DNA of 64,000 bases from CAZCTC01 sp964501335. Lineage in GTDB: Bacteria; Chloroflexota; Anaerolineae; B4-G1; SLSP01. The DNA lies in NCBI GenBank assembly GCA_964501335.1, contig CAZCTC010000009.1, positions 1 through 64,000 of the forward strand, in the 5' to 3' direction. The position numbers and the translations under genes are program-made. Below the pieces are notes generated by a model. It made no database searches. It saw only the letters and a list, made by a program, of their open reading frames with translations, and was not told the DNA's origin. This document shows, piece after piece, positions 16,543 to 25,553 of this stretch. Within the stretch, counting starts at the first letter, position 1, and the number at the start of each line of letters is the position of its first letter.

Positions 16543-17702
16543 CGGGGGAATACGCCCCGTTGGAAGGCGGCGTCGGAGACTTCACCCGCGAACTCAGCCG
16601 CGCCCTCGCCACCGCCGGCCATGAACTGCACATCCTCACCAACACCGGCGATCCGCCCGGTTCGACCACCGAAGGCGCCCTGACCATCCATCGCCTCATT
16701 CCCGACTGGGGATGGAAAGCCCCTTCCCGCGTCGTCTCCTGGATACGCGAAATCAAACCGGATGCCGTCAACCTCCAATATCAGGCCGCCATCTACGAAA
16801 TGGGCGCCCCCATGCCCCTCTTCACCCGCCGCATGCAGGGCCGCCTTTCCGCTCCCATCGTCACCACCTTCCACGACCTCCTGCCGCCCTACCTCTTCCC
16901 CAAAGCCGGCCCGCTGCGCCACTGGGTGGTCCGCCAGCTCGCCCGCTACAGCCGCGGCGTCATCGTGACCAACGAAGCCGACTATACCGCGATCACAGAG
17001 GCCCTGCCGCCCAAACAGCCGCCCGTCCGCCTGATCGCCATCGGCAGCAATATTCCTGATCAACCGCCGGCCGGCTATGACCGCCTCGCCTGGCGCGCCC
17101 ACCACGGCCTCGGCCCTCACGACCTGTTGATCGGTTACTTCGGCTTCCTCAATCGCAACAAAGGGGTCGAAACGCTGCTCGAAGCCCTGGCCCGACTTGT
17201 CGCCGCCGGCCGCCCGGCCCACCTGATCTTCATCGGCGGCCGCACCGGCTCCAGCGACAGCACCAATGCCCGCTACGCCGAAGAGATCGACGCCCTCGCC
17301 GACCGCCTCGGCCTGACCGAACGCATTCACCGCACCGGCTACGCCGAACCGGCGGAAATCTCCGCCGCCCTGCTCGCCACCGATCTCTGCGCCCTGCCCT
17401 ATCGCAACGGCGCCAACCTGCGCCATGGAACCCTGCATGCCTGCCTGGCCCACGGCCGACCCATCGTCACCACCACCCCTCAGACGCCCACGCCTGAGCT
17501 GAAATCCGGCGAAAACATCCTGCTCGTCCCCCCTGACGATCCCTCGGCCCTGGCCCAGGCCATCCGTCAGCTGGAATCCGATCCCGCCCTGGCCGCTCGC
17601 CTGGGACAAAACGCCGCCCTCCTCTCCCGGGAATTCTCCTGGGAAGGGATCGCCGCCCGCACGGCGGAATTCTTCCGCTTCCTGATCGAGCGCCAGAAAT
17701 GA
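16524..17702 (+). CDS. GT-B glycosyltransferase (GT4 family)
   Basis: Second cytoplasmic GT-B enzyme, 392 residues. It opens MRIAIVTGEYAPLEGGVGDFTRELSRAL, the usual GT4 N-terminal loop, and has LLIGYFGFLNRNKGVETLLEAL at the start of the donor domain. Its late region (LCALPYRNGANLRHGTLHACLAHGRPIVTT, key residues Gly-Ala-x-x-Arg-x-Gly-Thr) departs from the standard EGFGLPxLEAMA motif, so it belongs to a divergent GT4 subgroup. GGAG lies 8 nt before its ATG, inside the end of the preceding gene, and its stop overlaps the next start as ATGA. Confidence 0.86.
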   Translation: MRIAIVTGEYAPLEGGVGDFTRELSRALATAGHELHILTNTGDPPGSTTEGALTIHRLIPDWGWKAPSRVVSWIREIKPDAVNLQYQAAIYEMGAPMPLFTRRMQGRLSAPIVTTFHDLLPPYLFPKAGPLRHWVVRQLARYSRGVIVTNEADYTAITEALPPKQPPVRLIAIGSNIPDQPPAGYDRLAWRAHHGLGPHDLLIGYFGFLNRNKGVETLLEALARLVAAGRPAHLIFIGGRTGSSDSTNARYAEEIDALADRLGLTERIHRTGYAEPAEISAALLATDLCALPYRNGANLRHGTLHACLAHGRPIVTTTPQTPTPELKSGENILLVPPDDPSALAQAIRQLESDPALAARLGQNAALLSREFSWEGIAARTAEFFRFLIERQK

Positions 17703-19918
17703 AGTTCCCGTTGCGCCTGCCTGCCCGCCGCTCCCTGGCGATCCCTTTGGTGCTCGCCGGCGCCGCCGCCCTCTTCTTCTGGCCGATCTGGCTGGCCAAT
17801 TACACCTACCCCAAAGGCGGCGGGGATCTCTGGGGGCAGATCTATCCGGTCTGGTCTTACGTCAGCCAATGGCTGCGCCGGGGCGTCTTCCCCATCTGGG
17901 ATACCAACATCATGGGCGGCGACCCCATCCTGGGCGAGGCCCAATACGGCCTCTTCCATCCGCTCAACTGGCCGCTCTTCCTCTTCTCCCCGATCCCGCA
18001 GGCCTTGATCGCCCTCCGCAGCGCCGCGGCGCTCTGGCTGGCCGGCCTCGGCATGGCGGTCTATTTACGCCGCTCGCCGGTCTGGCGCCTCAGCCGTTCG
18101 GCCGCCCTCATCGGCGCCCTGGCCTACATGTTCGCCGATCCCTTCATCGCCCACCTCGGCCATCCCCAGTTCAACGACGCCCTGGCCTGGCTCCCCTGGA
18201 CTCTCTGGGGCGTGGACGCCGCTGCCCGCAGCCGCCGGGGCATCCCCTGGGCCGGCCTCGGCCTCGCCCTCATCTTGCTGGCCGGCCACGGACAGGCTTC
18301 GCTCTACAGCGCCCTCGCCGTCGGAGCCTATTCCCTCTGGCAGATTTTCGAAGGCGGCCGTGAAAAAGCTCCCCACCGGCTGGGACGTTTGATCCTGGTC
18401 GCCCTCCTGGCCGCCGCTATCGCCGCCCCCGCCCTGCTGCCCGGCCTGGAACGCCTCCCCTATTCCGACCGCGCTGCCGTCGCCGAAGAGGCCCGCTACG
18501 GCTATGAATTTCCCATCCATATGTTGATCGACTTCCTCAGCCCCAACTACCACGGCCGCGGCGTCGATCGCTTCTGGCCCTCCTGGGATCGGGTGGAAAG
18601 CGGCTACGCCGGCGCCGTCACGCTCTATCTGGCCGGCCTCGGACTGCTCAGCCAGCTCCGCAAACGCCGCACCTGGTTCCTTATTGGATTGGGAACGCTC
18701 ACCCTGCTCTTTTCACTGGGCTACCACGGACCACTCTACCCGCTCCTCGCCCGGTTGCCCCTCTTTGCCGATTCCTGGAAAACCTCGCGCGTCATCTTCC
18801 TGCTCTCCTGGGTTCTGGCCGTCGGCGCCGCCCTCGGGCTGGAAACGCTGCAACACGCGGCCCGTCGCCGCGGCATCCACGCCTGGGCGATCGGCCTGGC
18901 GCTCTTCGGCCTGGGCCTCGCCCTCATGGCTCCCACCCTGGCCGCCCCGGTTCCCGCCGGAACGCCGCAGGAACTGGCCCTGCAAGGATTGCGCTTCGCC
19001 GCCCTCCTCGCCGGTTTGACCGCCCTGGCGGGCCTGCCCTTCATCTCCATTCGCAAAGCCGCCCGGGCCGCCCTTCCGCTGCTCCTGCTGGTCGAACTGG
19101 TCGCCCTCGGCGCCCGCGTCGAGGCCAAACCGCGTTCCACCGCCCCCAACCCTCACAACGCCGCCCTCGCCTTCCTTAAATCCGATACCGGCTGGTTCCG
19201 CGTCGATGTCGATGCCGCCGCCCGCGGCCTCTGGTCCCCCGCCGGCCTGCTCGCCGACGGCTTCGAGGTCCCGCAAGGCAACGGCAATCCCATGGAAATC
19301 GCCGCTTATAACCGCTTCTACTGGGGCATCCCCCACAAAGGCGCCCCGGCCTATCGCCTGCTGGGCGCCAAGTACATCATCGTTCCCAAAGATGCCCTGC
19401 CCGGCGGCGAAGGAATCTGGCCGGCCTTCACGAACGATCCCCTGATCGATATCCATCTCAACACCCACAGCCTCAACCGGATCTGGTTTGTCTATCGCAC
19501 TATCCCGGTCACCGATCTCGGCAAAGCCGGAGAAGTGATCTTTAAGGAAGACTTCGCCCCAGATCAGGTAGCCACCGTCGAAAACGGCCCCGAACTCAAC
19601 GGCTCCGGCCAACCGATCATCGACGGCCTGGACTACACCCCCAACCGGATCGTCGTCGATGTCCGCACCGATGCACCGGCCCTGCTGGTCATCTCGGACA
19701 TCCTCTACCCCGGCTGGACCGCCCGGCTGGACGGAGTCTCGACGCCTATCTACCGCACCGACGGCATCTATCGCGGCGTCGTCATCCCGGCCGGTTCCCA
19801 TCATCTGGAAATGAATTTCTTCCCGGTCTCCCTTCGTTGGGGGCTGGGATTGCTGAGCTGCGCCGGACTGGTTTTTATCTATATTTTCGCGCGCCGCCTT
19901 CGGCGCGCGAAAATATAG
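17699..19918 (+). CDS. YfhO-like multi-spanning membrane protein
   Basis: Large membrane protein, 739 residues, with about a dozen helices in residues 10-450 and an extracytoplasmic C-terminal region (about 480-700) before a last helix. Motifs such as DLWGQIYPVWSYVSQWL, PIWDTNIMGGDP, YGLFHPLNWP and LAYMFADPFIAHLGHPQFND match the YfhO/GT-C-like families of the cell envelope, which in Bacillus take part in glycosylating teichoic acid. Overlap of four bases with the GT4 gene implies coupling. The last 15 codons, including the stop, lie in a perfect 23-bp palindrome (19874-19923), so the natural C terminus appears replaced by repeat-derived sequence (IYIFARRLRRAKI). Confidence 0.8.
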   Translation: MKFPLRLPARRSLAIPLVLAGAAALFFWPIWLANYTYPKGGGDLWGQIYPVWSYVSQWLRRGVFPIWDTNIMGGDPILGEAQYGLFHPLNWPLFLFSPIPQALIALRSAAALWLAGLGMAVYLRRSPVWRLSRSAALIGALAYMFADPFIAHLGHPQFNDALAWLPWTLWGVDAAARSRRGIPWAGLGLALILLAGHGQASLYSALAVGAYSLWQIFEGGREKAPHRLGRLILVALLAAAIAAPALLPGLERLPYSDRAAVAEEARYGYEFPIHMLIDFLSPNYHGRGVDRFWPSWDRVESGYAGAVTLYLAGLGLLSQLRKRRTWFLIGLGTLTLLFSLGYHGPLYPLLARLPLFADSWKTSRVIFLLSWVLAVGAALGLETLQHAARRRGIHAWAIGLALFGLGLALMAPTLAAPVPAGTPQELALQGLRFAALLAGLTALAGLPFISIRKAARAALPLLLLVELVALGARVEAKPRSTAPNPHNAALAFLKSDTGWFRVDVDAAARGLWSPAGLLADGFEVPQGNGNPMEIAAYNRFYWGIPHKGAPAYRLLGAKYIIVPKDALPGGEGIWPAFTNDPLIDIHLNTHSLNRIWFVYRTIPVTDLGKAGEVIFKEDFAPDQVATVENGPELNGSGQPIIDGLDYTPNRIVVDVRTDAPALLVISDILYPGWTARLDGVSTPIYRTDGIYRGVVIPAGSHHLEMNFFPVSLRWGLGLLSCAGLVFIYIFARRLRRAKI

Positions 19919-19923
19919 ATAAA
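19874..19923 (+). repeat. Perfect 23-bp palindrome forming the 3' end of the YfhO-like gene
   Basis: Left arm 19874-19896, loop CCTT, right arm 19901-19923, no mismatches. The arms read TTTATCTATATTTTCGCGCG and on. The stop codon TAG (19916-19918) lies in the right arm. The core (ATATTTTCG-GC-rich-complement) matches the dispersed palindrome family. It probably also terminates transcription. Confidence 0.8.
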
Positions 19924-20136
19924 CTCTCACCTGTGCGGTTAGCCTGGAAAACGCGGGAGAAAAAAGCCTATGTTTTGGCGCGCTTCAGAAAGCGCGCCAA
20001 AACATAAACAAAAAAACTCTCTTCCTGCGTAGCATCCCGCGCGTCGCGTCTTACGGGAAAAATGCCATTTGCGGGCTGTACAAAAGCAAAATCTTCAGTC
20101 GCCTGATATAAGGCAGGGAGATAGTGGATAATAAAC
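19919..20136. repeat. Palindrome-family element upstream of the GT39-like pair
   Basis: It contains, in order, ACCTGTGCGGTTAGCCTGGAAAA (19929-19951, module A), hairpin 19970-20005 with a 16-bp stem GGCGCGCTT, and tail CATCCCGCGCGTCGCGTCTTACGGG at 20033-20056. The remainder up to 20136 is the GT leader. No clear promoter was found; GGGAG at 20116 is far from the ATG. Confidence 0.7.
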
Positions 20137-22944
20137 ATGAAAACAAAATGGCCGCGAATTAACCTGCAAAGCCGGGGGTGGGGCTGGATCGCCGCCATCC
20201 TCGTCGGCCTCTTCGCTTACACCATCCGCATCTACCAGCTGGGCGCTTCCGAACTCAGCTTCGACGAAATCGCCACCAACTTCGTCATCCACCGCCCTTT
20301 CTGGGAAATCATTCCCTACATTATGAATGCGGCCCGCGAGCATCCGCCCCTCTACTTCCTCGCCATGAACCTCTGGACCACCGCCGCCGGCAACAGCGAA
20401 TTCGCCATCCGTTACTTCTCCGTCCTGGCCGGCCTGCTCACGATTCCCTTGAGCTACCGCCTGGGACGACAAATGCTGGGCCGGGCCGCCGGCATCTGGA
20501 CCGCGTTGCTCATGACGGTCGCCCCGCTGGGACTGGCCCTCGCCCAATTCGGCCGGATGTACACCCTCGTCCTCCTCATCTCGCTGCTCACGCTGGAAGC
20601 CTGGTGGCGCTGGCTCCACCGCCCCACCCGCCGCAACCAGATCATTTTCACCCTCCTGGCCTTCCTCGGCCCTCTGGTTCACTATTACCTCGGGCTGCTC
20701 TGGGCCGCCGAAGCCGCCCTCATGCTCCTGGCGCCTCGCGCCACCCGGGCCATCCGTCGCCCCTGGCTCATCACCGTCGGACTCTCCGCCGCAGCCCTGG
20801 GCGGTTTCATCCTCCTCTCCCCGGGAATCTATGCCATGATGCAGGAGACCGGCAGCCGCTTCCCCTATTACGGCAGCCTGCGCCTCGAAGAATTCCGCAT
20901 CCTGCTGCTCGATCTCTACCTCAACTGGCACTATCCCACCCTCCTGCCGCCGGCCTTGATCGCCCTGGGCCTGACCGTCGGCGGCTGGATCGTGGCCCAA
21001 CGCCGCCAGGCCCCGGCCGGACTGCTGCTGGCACTCTGGGCCCTGATCCCGGTCGCCCTCAGTTATTTCGTCCCTGAAACCATGGCGCCGCGCTACTTCA
21101 CTCCCATCCTGCCCGCCCTCATCCTGGGATTGGCCGCCGCCGTCGCCGCCTGCCGCCCGCAGCTCCTCCGCCTCGGACTGGGACTGCTGGTCCTCGGCGA
21201 AGCCGTCTACCACTGGGATCACGTCTACCTGGCTCCCACCCGTCGGTTCAGCGAACAGGTGACCTTCCTCAATGCCACCGCCTGCCCCGGCGACGGCATC
21301 CTGATGAACGGGCCCTGGCCCTATCTCTTCTTCAGCTACTACCAGCTCACGGAAGAACTGCCCATCCTGCTGGTCCCTTCCGTCGCTCCCCCGGGCTTTA
21401 ATCCCGAGGAAGATCTGCCCAGGCTGGAAAACTTCGCCGCCCAACATCACAACCTCTGGACCTTCTACGGCGCCGTTGAACCGGCCGATCCCCACTATCA
21501 GGCCAGCCGCTGGCTGGCAGAAAACAGTTACCAGACCTATCGCTATCACGATCTGGTCCTTTACCAGACCGGACCGGCCCCCGTCAATAAGCTCACTCCC
21601 GATATCGCCTTCGGCAACCTCCAGCTCCAGAAAGCCTACATCGACCATGCCGCAGCTGCCGTGGGCGGCTCCTTCTACCTCGATTTCTATTGGGGCGGCC
21701 GGCCGCTGGACCGTGAAGACCTCTTCAGCCTGGCCCTGATCGACAGCCAGGGCCGGCCCTGGGGCGAGATCGAATCCCGCTTCGGCCCGGCCTATCTGGA
21801 AGAAAACGTCACCCTCCCTACCCCCTGGATCGAACGACGCGCCTATCGGGTTCAACCCGGCATCCCTCCCGGTCAATACACTCTGGGCCTGAAAATCAAC
21901 AGCCCCAAAGCCGCCGCCCCTTCCAAAACGGTCGGGGATGGCTGGTTCCCGCTGCTCACCGTCACCATAACGTCGGCAGATCCGCCGGCAACGGCCTGCC
22001 CACAATCCCAGACGCCTTACATGCCGGCCTCAGCCGCGCTCAACCTCACCTTCACGGCATCAGATGCAGCCTCCCAGGTAAAATTGCTGGGACTGGCCCC
22101 GGCGACGACAAAATTCACCCACGGCTATCCCCTTAAAATGGATCTCTGGTGGCAGGCCGGCGAAAAGGTCGCCGGAGCACAGGTCCAGGCCCGATTGGTC
22201 GGCCGCGGGACCAGCGCCGGCGCGGTCATTCCCCTGGGCCCCGACTTCTACCCCACCGCCGCCTGGGCTCCGGGTATCGTCGTCTCTCAAAAACTGGAAT
22301 GGATGCTGCCCGACGATCTCCCCGGCGGAGAATATCACATCCAGATCCAGGTCACCGATGCCGCCGGCCTGCCCTGGACCGCCTCCGGCACCCGCCAGGG
22401 ACTCAGCCTCCTGGAACAATTAGCCCGCCGCCCCGTTTCCATGCAGGGCGAATGGGCCGATGTCGCCGTCGTCCAGATCGAAGAGCGCGCCCGGGCCTAC
22501 GCCCCGCCCCTCTTCATCACCAGCCGCGACGTTCAGCTCGGCGACATGCTGCGACTGCGCGGCTACCAGCTCAGCGCTGCCCGGGCCCATCCCGGGGAAT
22601 CGCTCCAGCTCACCGTTTACTGGCAGGCGCTGCGCCGCACCGACCGGACCTACGCCGTCTTCAACCATCTGCGACGACGCCGCGACAACGATCAGGAACT
22701 GGTCTGGCAGCAAGATTCCTGGCCCCAGGCCGGCATCTACACCACGCAGCACTGGCTGCCGGGCGAAGTCGTCGCCGAAAGCTACACCATCACCATCCCC
22801 GAAGACGCCGCCCCCGGCACCCTGATCCTGAACACCGGCGTCTACGACCAGCAGACCGGCGAACGGCTCCCCGCCGTCCCGGCCTCCGGCCAGCGCTACA
22901 TCAACGATATCATCCCGCTGCTCACCCTGGAGGTAGTGCCATGA
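20137..22944 (+). CDS. GT39/ArnT-like membrane glycosyltransferase with C-terminal beta domains
   Basis: GT-C enzyme using a polyprenyl-phosphate sugar donor on the outer face of the membrane, 935 residues. The N-terminal loop has the catalytic-type acidic pair in ELSFDEIATNF (Asp-Glu, about residue 43), then AREHPPLYFLAMNLW. About 10-12 helices extend to residue 380. The C-terminal half (450-935) is extracytoplasmic and beta-rich, with two or three jelly-roll-like repeats (YLDFYWGGRPLDREDLFSL, LDLWWQAGEKVAG, QLTVYWQALRRTDRTY). Such tails are common in Chloroflexota GT39-like proteins. It overlaps the next gene by four bases. Acceptor may be protein, lipid or polymer. Confidence 0.85.
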   Translation: MKTKWPRINLQSRGWGWIAAILVGLFAYTIRIYQLGASELSFDEIATNFVIHRPFWEIIPYIMNAAREHPPLYFLAMNLWTTAAGNSEFAIRYFSVLAGLLTIPLSYRLGRQMLGRAAGIWTALLMTVAPLGLALAQFGRMYTLVLLISLLTLEAWWRWLHRPTRRNQIIFTLLAFLGPLVHYYLGLLWAAEAALMLLAPRATRAIRRPWLITVGLSAAALGGFILLSPGIYAMMQETGSRFPYYGSLRLEEFRILLLDLYLNWHYPTLLPPALIALGLTVGGWIVAQRRQAPAGLLLALWALIPVALSYFVPETMAPRYFTPILPALILGLAAAVAACRPQLLRLGLGLLVLGEAVYHWDHVYLAPTRRFSEQVTFLNATACPGDGILMNGPWPYLFFSYYQLTEELPILLVPSVAPPGFNPEEDLPRLENFAAQHHNLWTFYGAVEPADPHYQASRWLAENSYQTYRYHDLVLYQTGPAPVNKLTPDIAFGNLQLQKAYIDHAAAAVGGSFYLDFYWGGRPLDREDLFSLALIDSQGRPWGEIESRFGPAYLEENVTLPTPWIERRAYRVQPGIPPGQYTLGLKINSPKAAAPSKTVGDGWFPLLTVTITSADPPATACPQSQTPYMPASAALNLTFTASDAASQVKLLGLAPATTKFTHGYPLKMDLWWQAGEKVAGAQVQARLVGRGTSAGAVIPLGPDFYPTAAWAPGIVVSQKLEWMLPDDLPGGEYHIQIQVTDAAGLPWTASGTRQGLSLLEQLARRPVSMQGEWADVAVVQIEERARAYAPPLFITSRDVQLGDMLRLRGYQLSAARAHPGESLQLTVYWQALRRTDRTYAVFNHLRRRRDNDQELVWQQDSWPQAGIYTTQHWLPGEVVAESYTITIPEDAAPGTLILNTGVYDQQTGERLPAVPASGQRYINDIIPLLTLEVVP

Positions 22945-25247
22945 AATCTTCTCACCGCCGGATTTTGCTCCTGGCATTGCTGTTACTCTATTTTTCACAG
23001 GGGATGGCCCAGATCCGCCACGCCTCGATCACCTTCGATGAAGCCCTGCACCTGGGCGTCGGCTATGTCACCCTGCGCACCGGCGACTTCCGGCTGCAAC
23101 CGCTGCACATCCACCCGCCGCTCGCCAATGAACTCGCCGCTGCCCCGTTGCTGCTCCAGGACGACCTTCCCGATCCCCGCACCCTCGACGGCTGGGAACA
23201 ACCGAGCATCTCCGCGGTAATCCATGAACTGATCTGGGAATATCCCCATCCGGCCCGCCTGGCCCTCGCCGGCCGCCTGCCGATCCTCTGGATGGGAATG
23301 CTGCTCGCCGCCCTGATCTATCGCTGGGCTCGCGAGCGCGGCGGCCCGGTTGTCGGACTGCTGGCCCTGGCCCTCGTCGCCGTCGATCCCAACCTCATCG
23401 CCCACGGCACGCTGATCACCACCGACATGGGCGCCACCCTTGCCTCCATGGCCACCCTCTACGCCCTGGACCGCACCTGCCGCCGCCCCTCCTGGGGCGG
23501 GTTGGTCGCCACCGGGTTGCTCTTAGGCCTCGCCCAGTTGACCAAAGTCTCCGGCCTGGCCCTGATCCCCATCGTCGGCCTGATCCTGTTGATCCGCCTG
23601 ATCCCCCACAAAGCCTATCGCCCCTGGCCCCGGCTCATCGGCGCCCTGGCCCTGCCCTTCCTCGTCACCGCCGGCGTCATCTGGGCCGGCTACAACTTCC
23701 AGCTCACCGCCGTCCCGCCGCTGCCCATTCCCATCCCGGCCGGGACCCATCTACAGATCTATCAGGCGCTACAGGAACATTACCAGTTCGGCCATCCCTC
23801 CTTCCTGCTGGGTCGCCTCAGCGATCACGGCTGGCTGGAATATTTCCCGCTCGCCTTCCTGATAAAAACGCCGCTCCCGGCGCTTCTGCTCTGGGGCACG
23901 GCCGCCGCGATCGGACTCACCCAGGCCGTCCGGAAACTCTTTTCCCGCTCCCACCTCATCCAAACGGCACTGGAATGGGCGGGCACCCCCTTGCTGGTCT
24001 TCCCCATCGCCTACGCCGCCTCCAGCCTTCTCAGCACCGTCAACATCGGCTACCGCCACCTGCTCCCCCTGCTGCCCGTCTTCTACATCGCCGCCGCCCC
24101 AGGAATTTCTCTTTTATTTTTTTCGTGCGCCGGGACGGCGCACGAAAAAAATAAACTTTTTCTAAGCCGTAAAGTGTTACTGATTGGTTTATGGCTGTGG
24201 ATGGCAGTGGGGACGCTGCGCACAGCGCCCTACCCGATGACCTTCTTCAACGAAACCGTCGGCGGCCCTTCGCAGGGCTATAAGGCGCTGGTGGATTCCA
24301 ACCTGGACTGGGGACAAAATCTATGGGATTTGAAAACGTGGCTGAACGACCACGGGGAAACGCGGATCTACTACGCCCATTACAGCCCGGCCGACCCGGC
24401 CATGTACGGCATCACCGTCGATTACCTGCCGCCCTCGCCCAATGCCGGCCCCTTCAAACCATGGGCCCCCGCACCGGGCCTCTACGCCATCGGCGCAACC
24501 GTCCTGCAAGGACCCTACGCCCCCGATGAAAACACCTTCGCCTGGTTCCGCAACCAGGAACCCATCGCCCGGCTGGGAAACGCCCTCTTCATCTACCGCG
24601 TCGAGCCGCAACCCGAACTGCAATGGGCCGCCCGCTGCACCACAGAACAACCCCTGCGGGCCACCCTGCTCATCACCGAAATGGTGGGAAATCCCGCCAT
24701 GCGGATTCTGACCCCCAACTGCGCACGCGGCTGGGTCTATCCCGCCGAAACGACCGGGCCAGGACTCTACTTCGGCACCCCGGACTCGCTCACCCCGCCG
24801 GGGGGAAAACTGGAATTCACCCTGCGCTCCGGCCAGGGATGGGAATGGCCGGTCTACCGCGTCACCCGTCCTGAACTGCCCATCGACCCCGGCATCGCCG
24901 TCGAAGGCCCCTTGAACTACCGCGGGGCCCTGCTCAACCCACCGCAATCCGGAGATCATTTCTGGGCCTACTGGGAAGTACGGACCTCCCAACTGCGGCC
25001 GCTCTCCCTCATGGCCCACGCCATCGACCCGGCCGGCACGCCGCCGCTCGTCGATGACGGACTCTGCCTGCCGATCGATCAATGGCAAAGCGGCGATCTA
25101 TTGATCCAGCGCCATCGCTTCAACGGCGGAACGGCCCCGACCGGCTATCAGATCCTCACCGGCGGTTACTGGCTGGACACGGTCGAACGCTGGCCCATCC
25201 GCTACCCCGACGGCCGCACCGCCGACGCCATCCAGATCGCGCCGTAA
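22941..25247 (+). CDS. GT39-like membrane glycosyltransferase containing an in-frame palindrome
   Basis: GT-C enzyme, 768 residues. The start at 22941 is chosen from RBS GGAGGT and the ATGA overlap; the frame is open back to 22149 but only as a shadow of the previous gene. The catalytic-type loop ASITFDEALHLGVGY and PLHIHPPLANELAA match GT39. A second acidic motif is in LVAVDPNLIAHGTLITTDM. After about 10 helices comes NLDWGQNLWDLKTWLNDHG, then an extracytoplasmic beta region (residues about 440-768). Residues about 390-405 (SLLFFSCAGTAHEKNK) are encoded by a perfect palindrome at 24113-24155, so a repeat has been accommodated inside the protein, probably in a loop after a membrane helix. Confidence 0.85.
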   Translation: MKSSHRRILLLALLLLYFSQGMAQIRHASITFDEALHLGVGYVTLRTGDFRLQPLHIHPPLANELAAAPLLLQDDLPDPRTLDGWEQPSISAVIHELIWEYPHPARLALAGRLPILWMGMLLAALIYRWARERGGPVVGLLALALVAVDPNLIAHGTLITTDMGATLASMATLYALDRTCRRPSWGGLVATGLLLGLAQLTKVSGLALIPIVGLILLIRLIPHKAYRPWPRLIGALALPFLVTAGVIWAGYNFQLTAVPPLPIPIPAGTHLQIYQALQEHYQFGHPSFLLGRLSDHGWLEYFPLAFLIKTPLPALLLWGTAAAIGLTQAVRKLFSRSHLIQTALEWAGTPLLVFPIAYAASSLLSTVNIGYRHLLPLLPVFYIAAAPGISLLFFSCAGTAHEKNKLFLSRKVLLIGLWLWMAVGTLRTAPYPMTFFNETVGGPSQGYKALVDSNLDWGQNLWDLKTWLNDHGETRIYYAHYSPADPAMYGITVDYLPPSPNAGPFKPWAPAPGLYAIGATVLQGPYAPDENTFAWFRNQEPIARLGNALFIYRVEPQPELQWAARCTTEQPLRATLLITEMVGNPAMRILTPNCARGWVYPAETTGPGLYFGTPDSLTPPGGKLEFTLRSGQGWEWPVYRVTRPELPIDPGIAVEGPLNYRGALLNPPQSGDHFWAYWEVRTSQLRPLSLMAHAIDPAGTPPLVDDGLCLPIDQWQSGDLLIQRHRFNGGTAPTGYQILTGGYWLDTVERWPIRYPDGRTADAIQIAP
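24113..24155 (+). repeat. Palindrome inserted in frame within a glycosyltransferase gene
   Basis: Perfect 19-bp stem (24113-24131 against 24137-24155) with GGGAC loop; stem core TTTTTTTCGTGCGCC. It shares the T-run plus TTCG(T)GC-rich pattern of the intergenic copies at 32602 and 47123. It keeps the reading frame open. Confidence 0.8.
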
Positions 25248-25553
25248 AAGAGAGCCGGATTTCAACGCAGAGAGAGATAAATTATTTTCGACCTGTGGGG
25301 TTGTTTATGAGAGTGGATTAAAAACAGTTTTTGCGCCCCGCAACAGGTGTTTTCCTGGTAAAAAGCGACGCGCTGGATGAGGAAAGAGAGGTTTTTTATT
25401 TATATTTTCGGCGGCTTCAGAAAGCCGCCGAAAATATGTTTTTTTCCAGACTAACCGCACAGGCCGATTATTTTTCTCTAACTCTGCGTCTCTGCTTCTT
25501 TGCGACTCTGCGTTAAAAATCCCGGCTATTTTCAATGCAGCCCCCCAAAAAAT
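25248..25553. repeat. Palindrome-family element between convergent genes
   Basis: This 306-bp gap has reversed tail modules (GCGCCCCGCAACAGGTGTTTT...AAAAGCGACGCGCTGGATGAGG, 25331-25381), hairpin 25402-25437 (16-bp stem ATATTTTCGGCGGCTT, CAGA loop), then the reversed module A (TTTTTCCAGACTAACCGCACAGG, 25440-25462). It ends with CTCTGCG/CTCTGCGTTAAAAAT repeats resembling 118-150. As the flanking genes converge, the hairpin may terminate both. Confidence 0.7.

Noticed and set aside
22149..22940. N-terminal extension of the second GT39-like gene
   Set aside because: The frame is open only because it overlaps the GC-rich first gene; the ATG at 22941 has an RBS and a four-base overlap and starts with a normal membrane helix.
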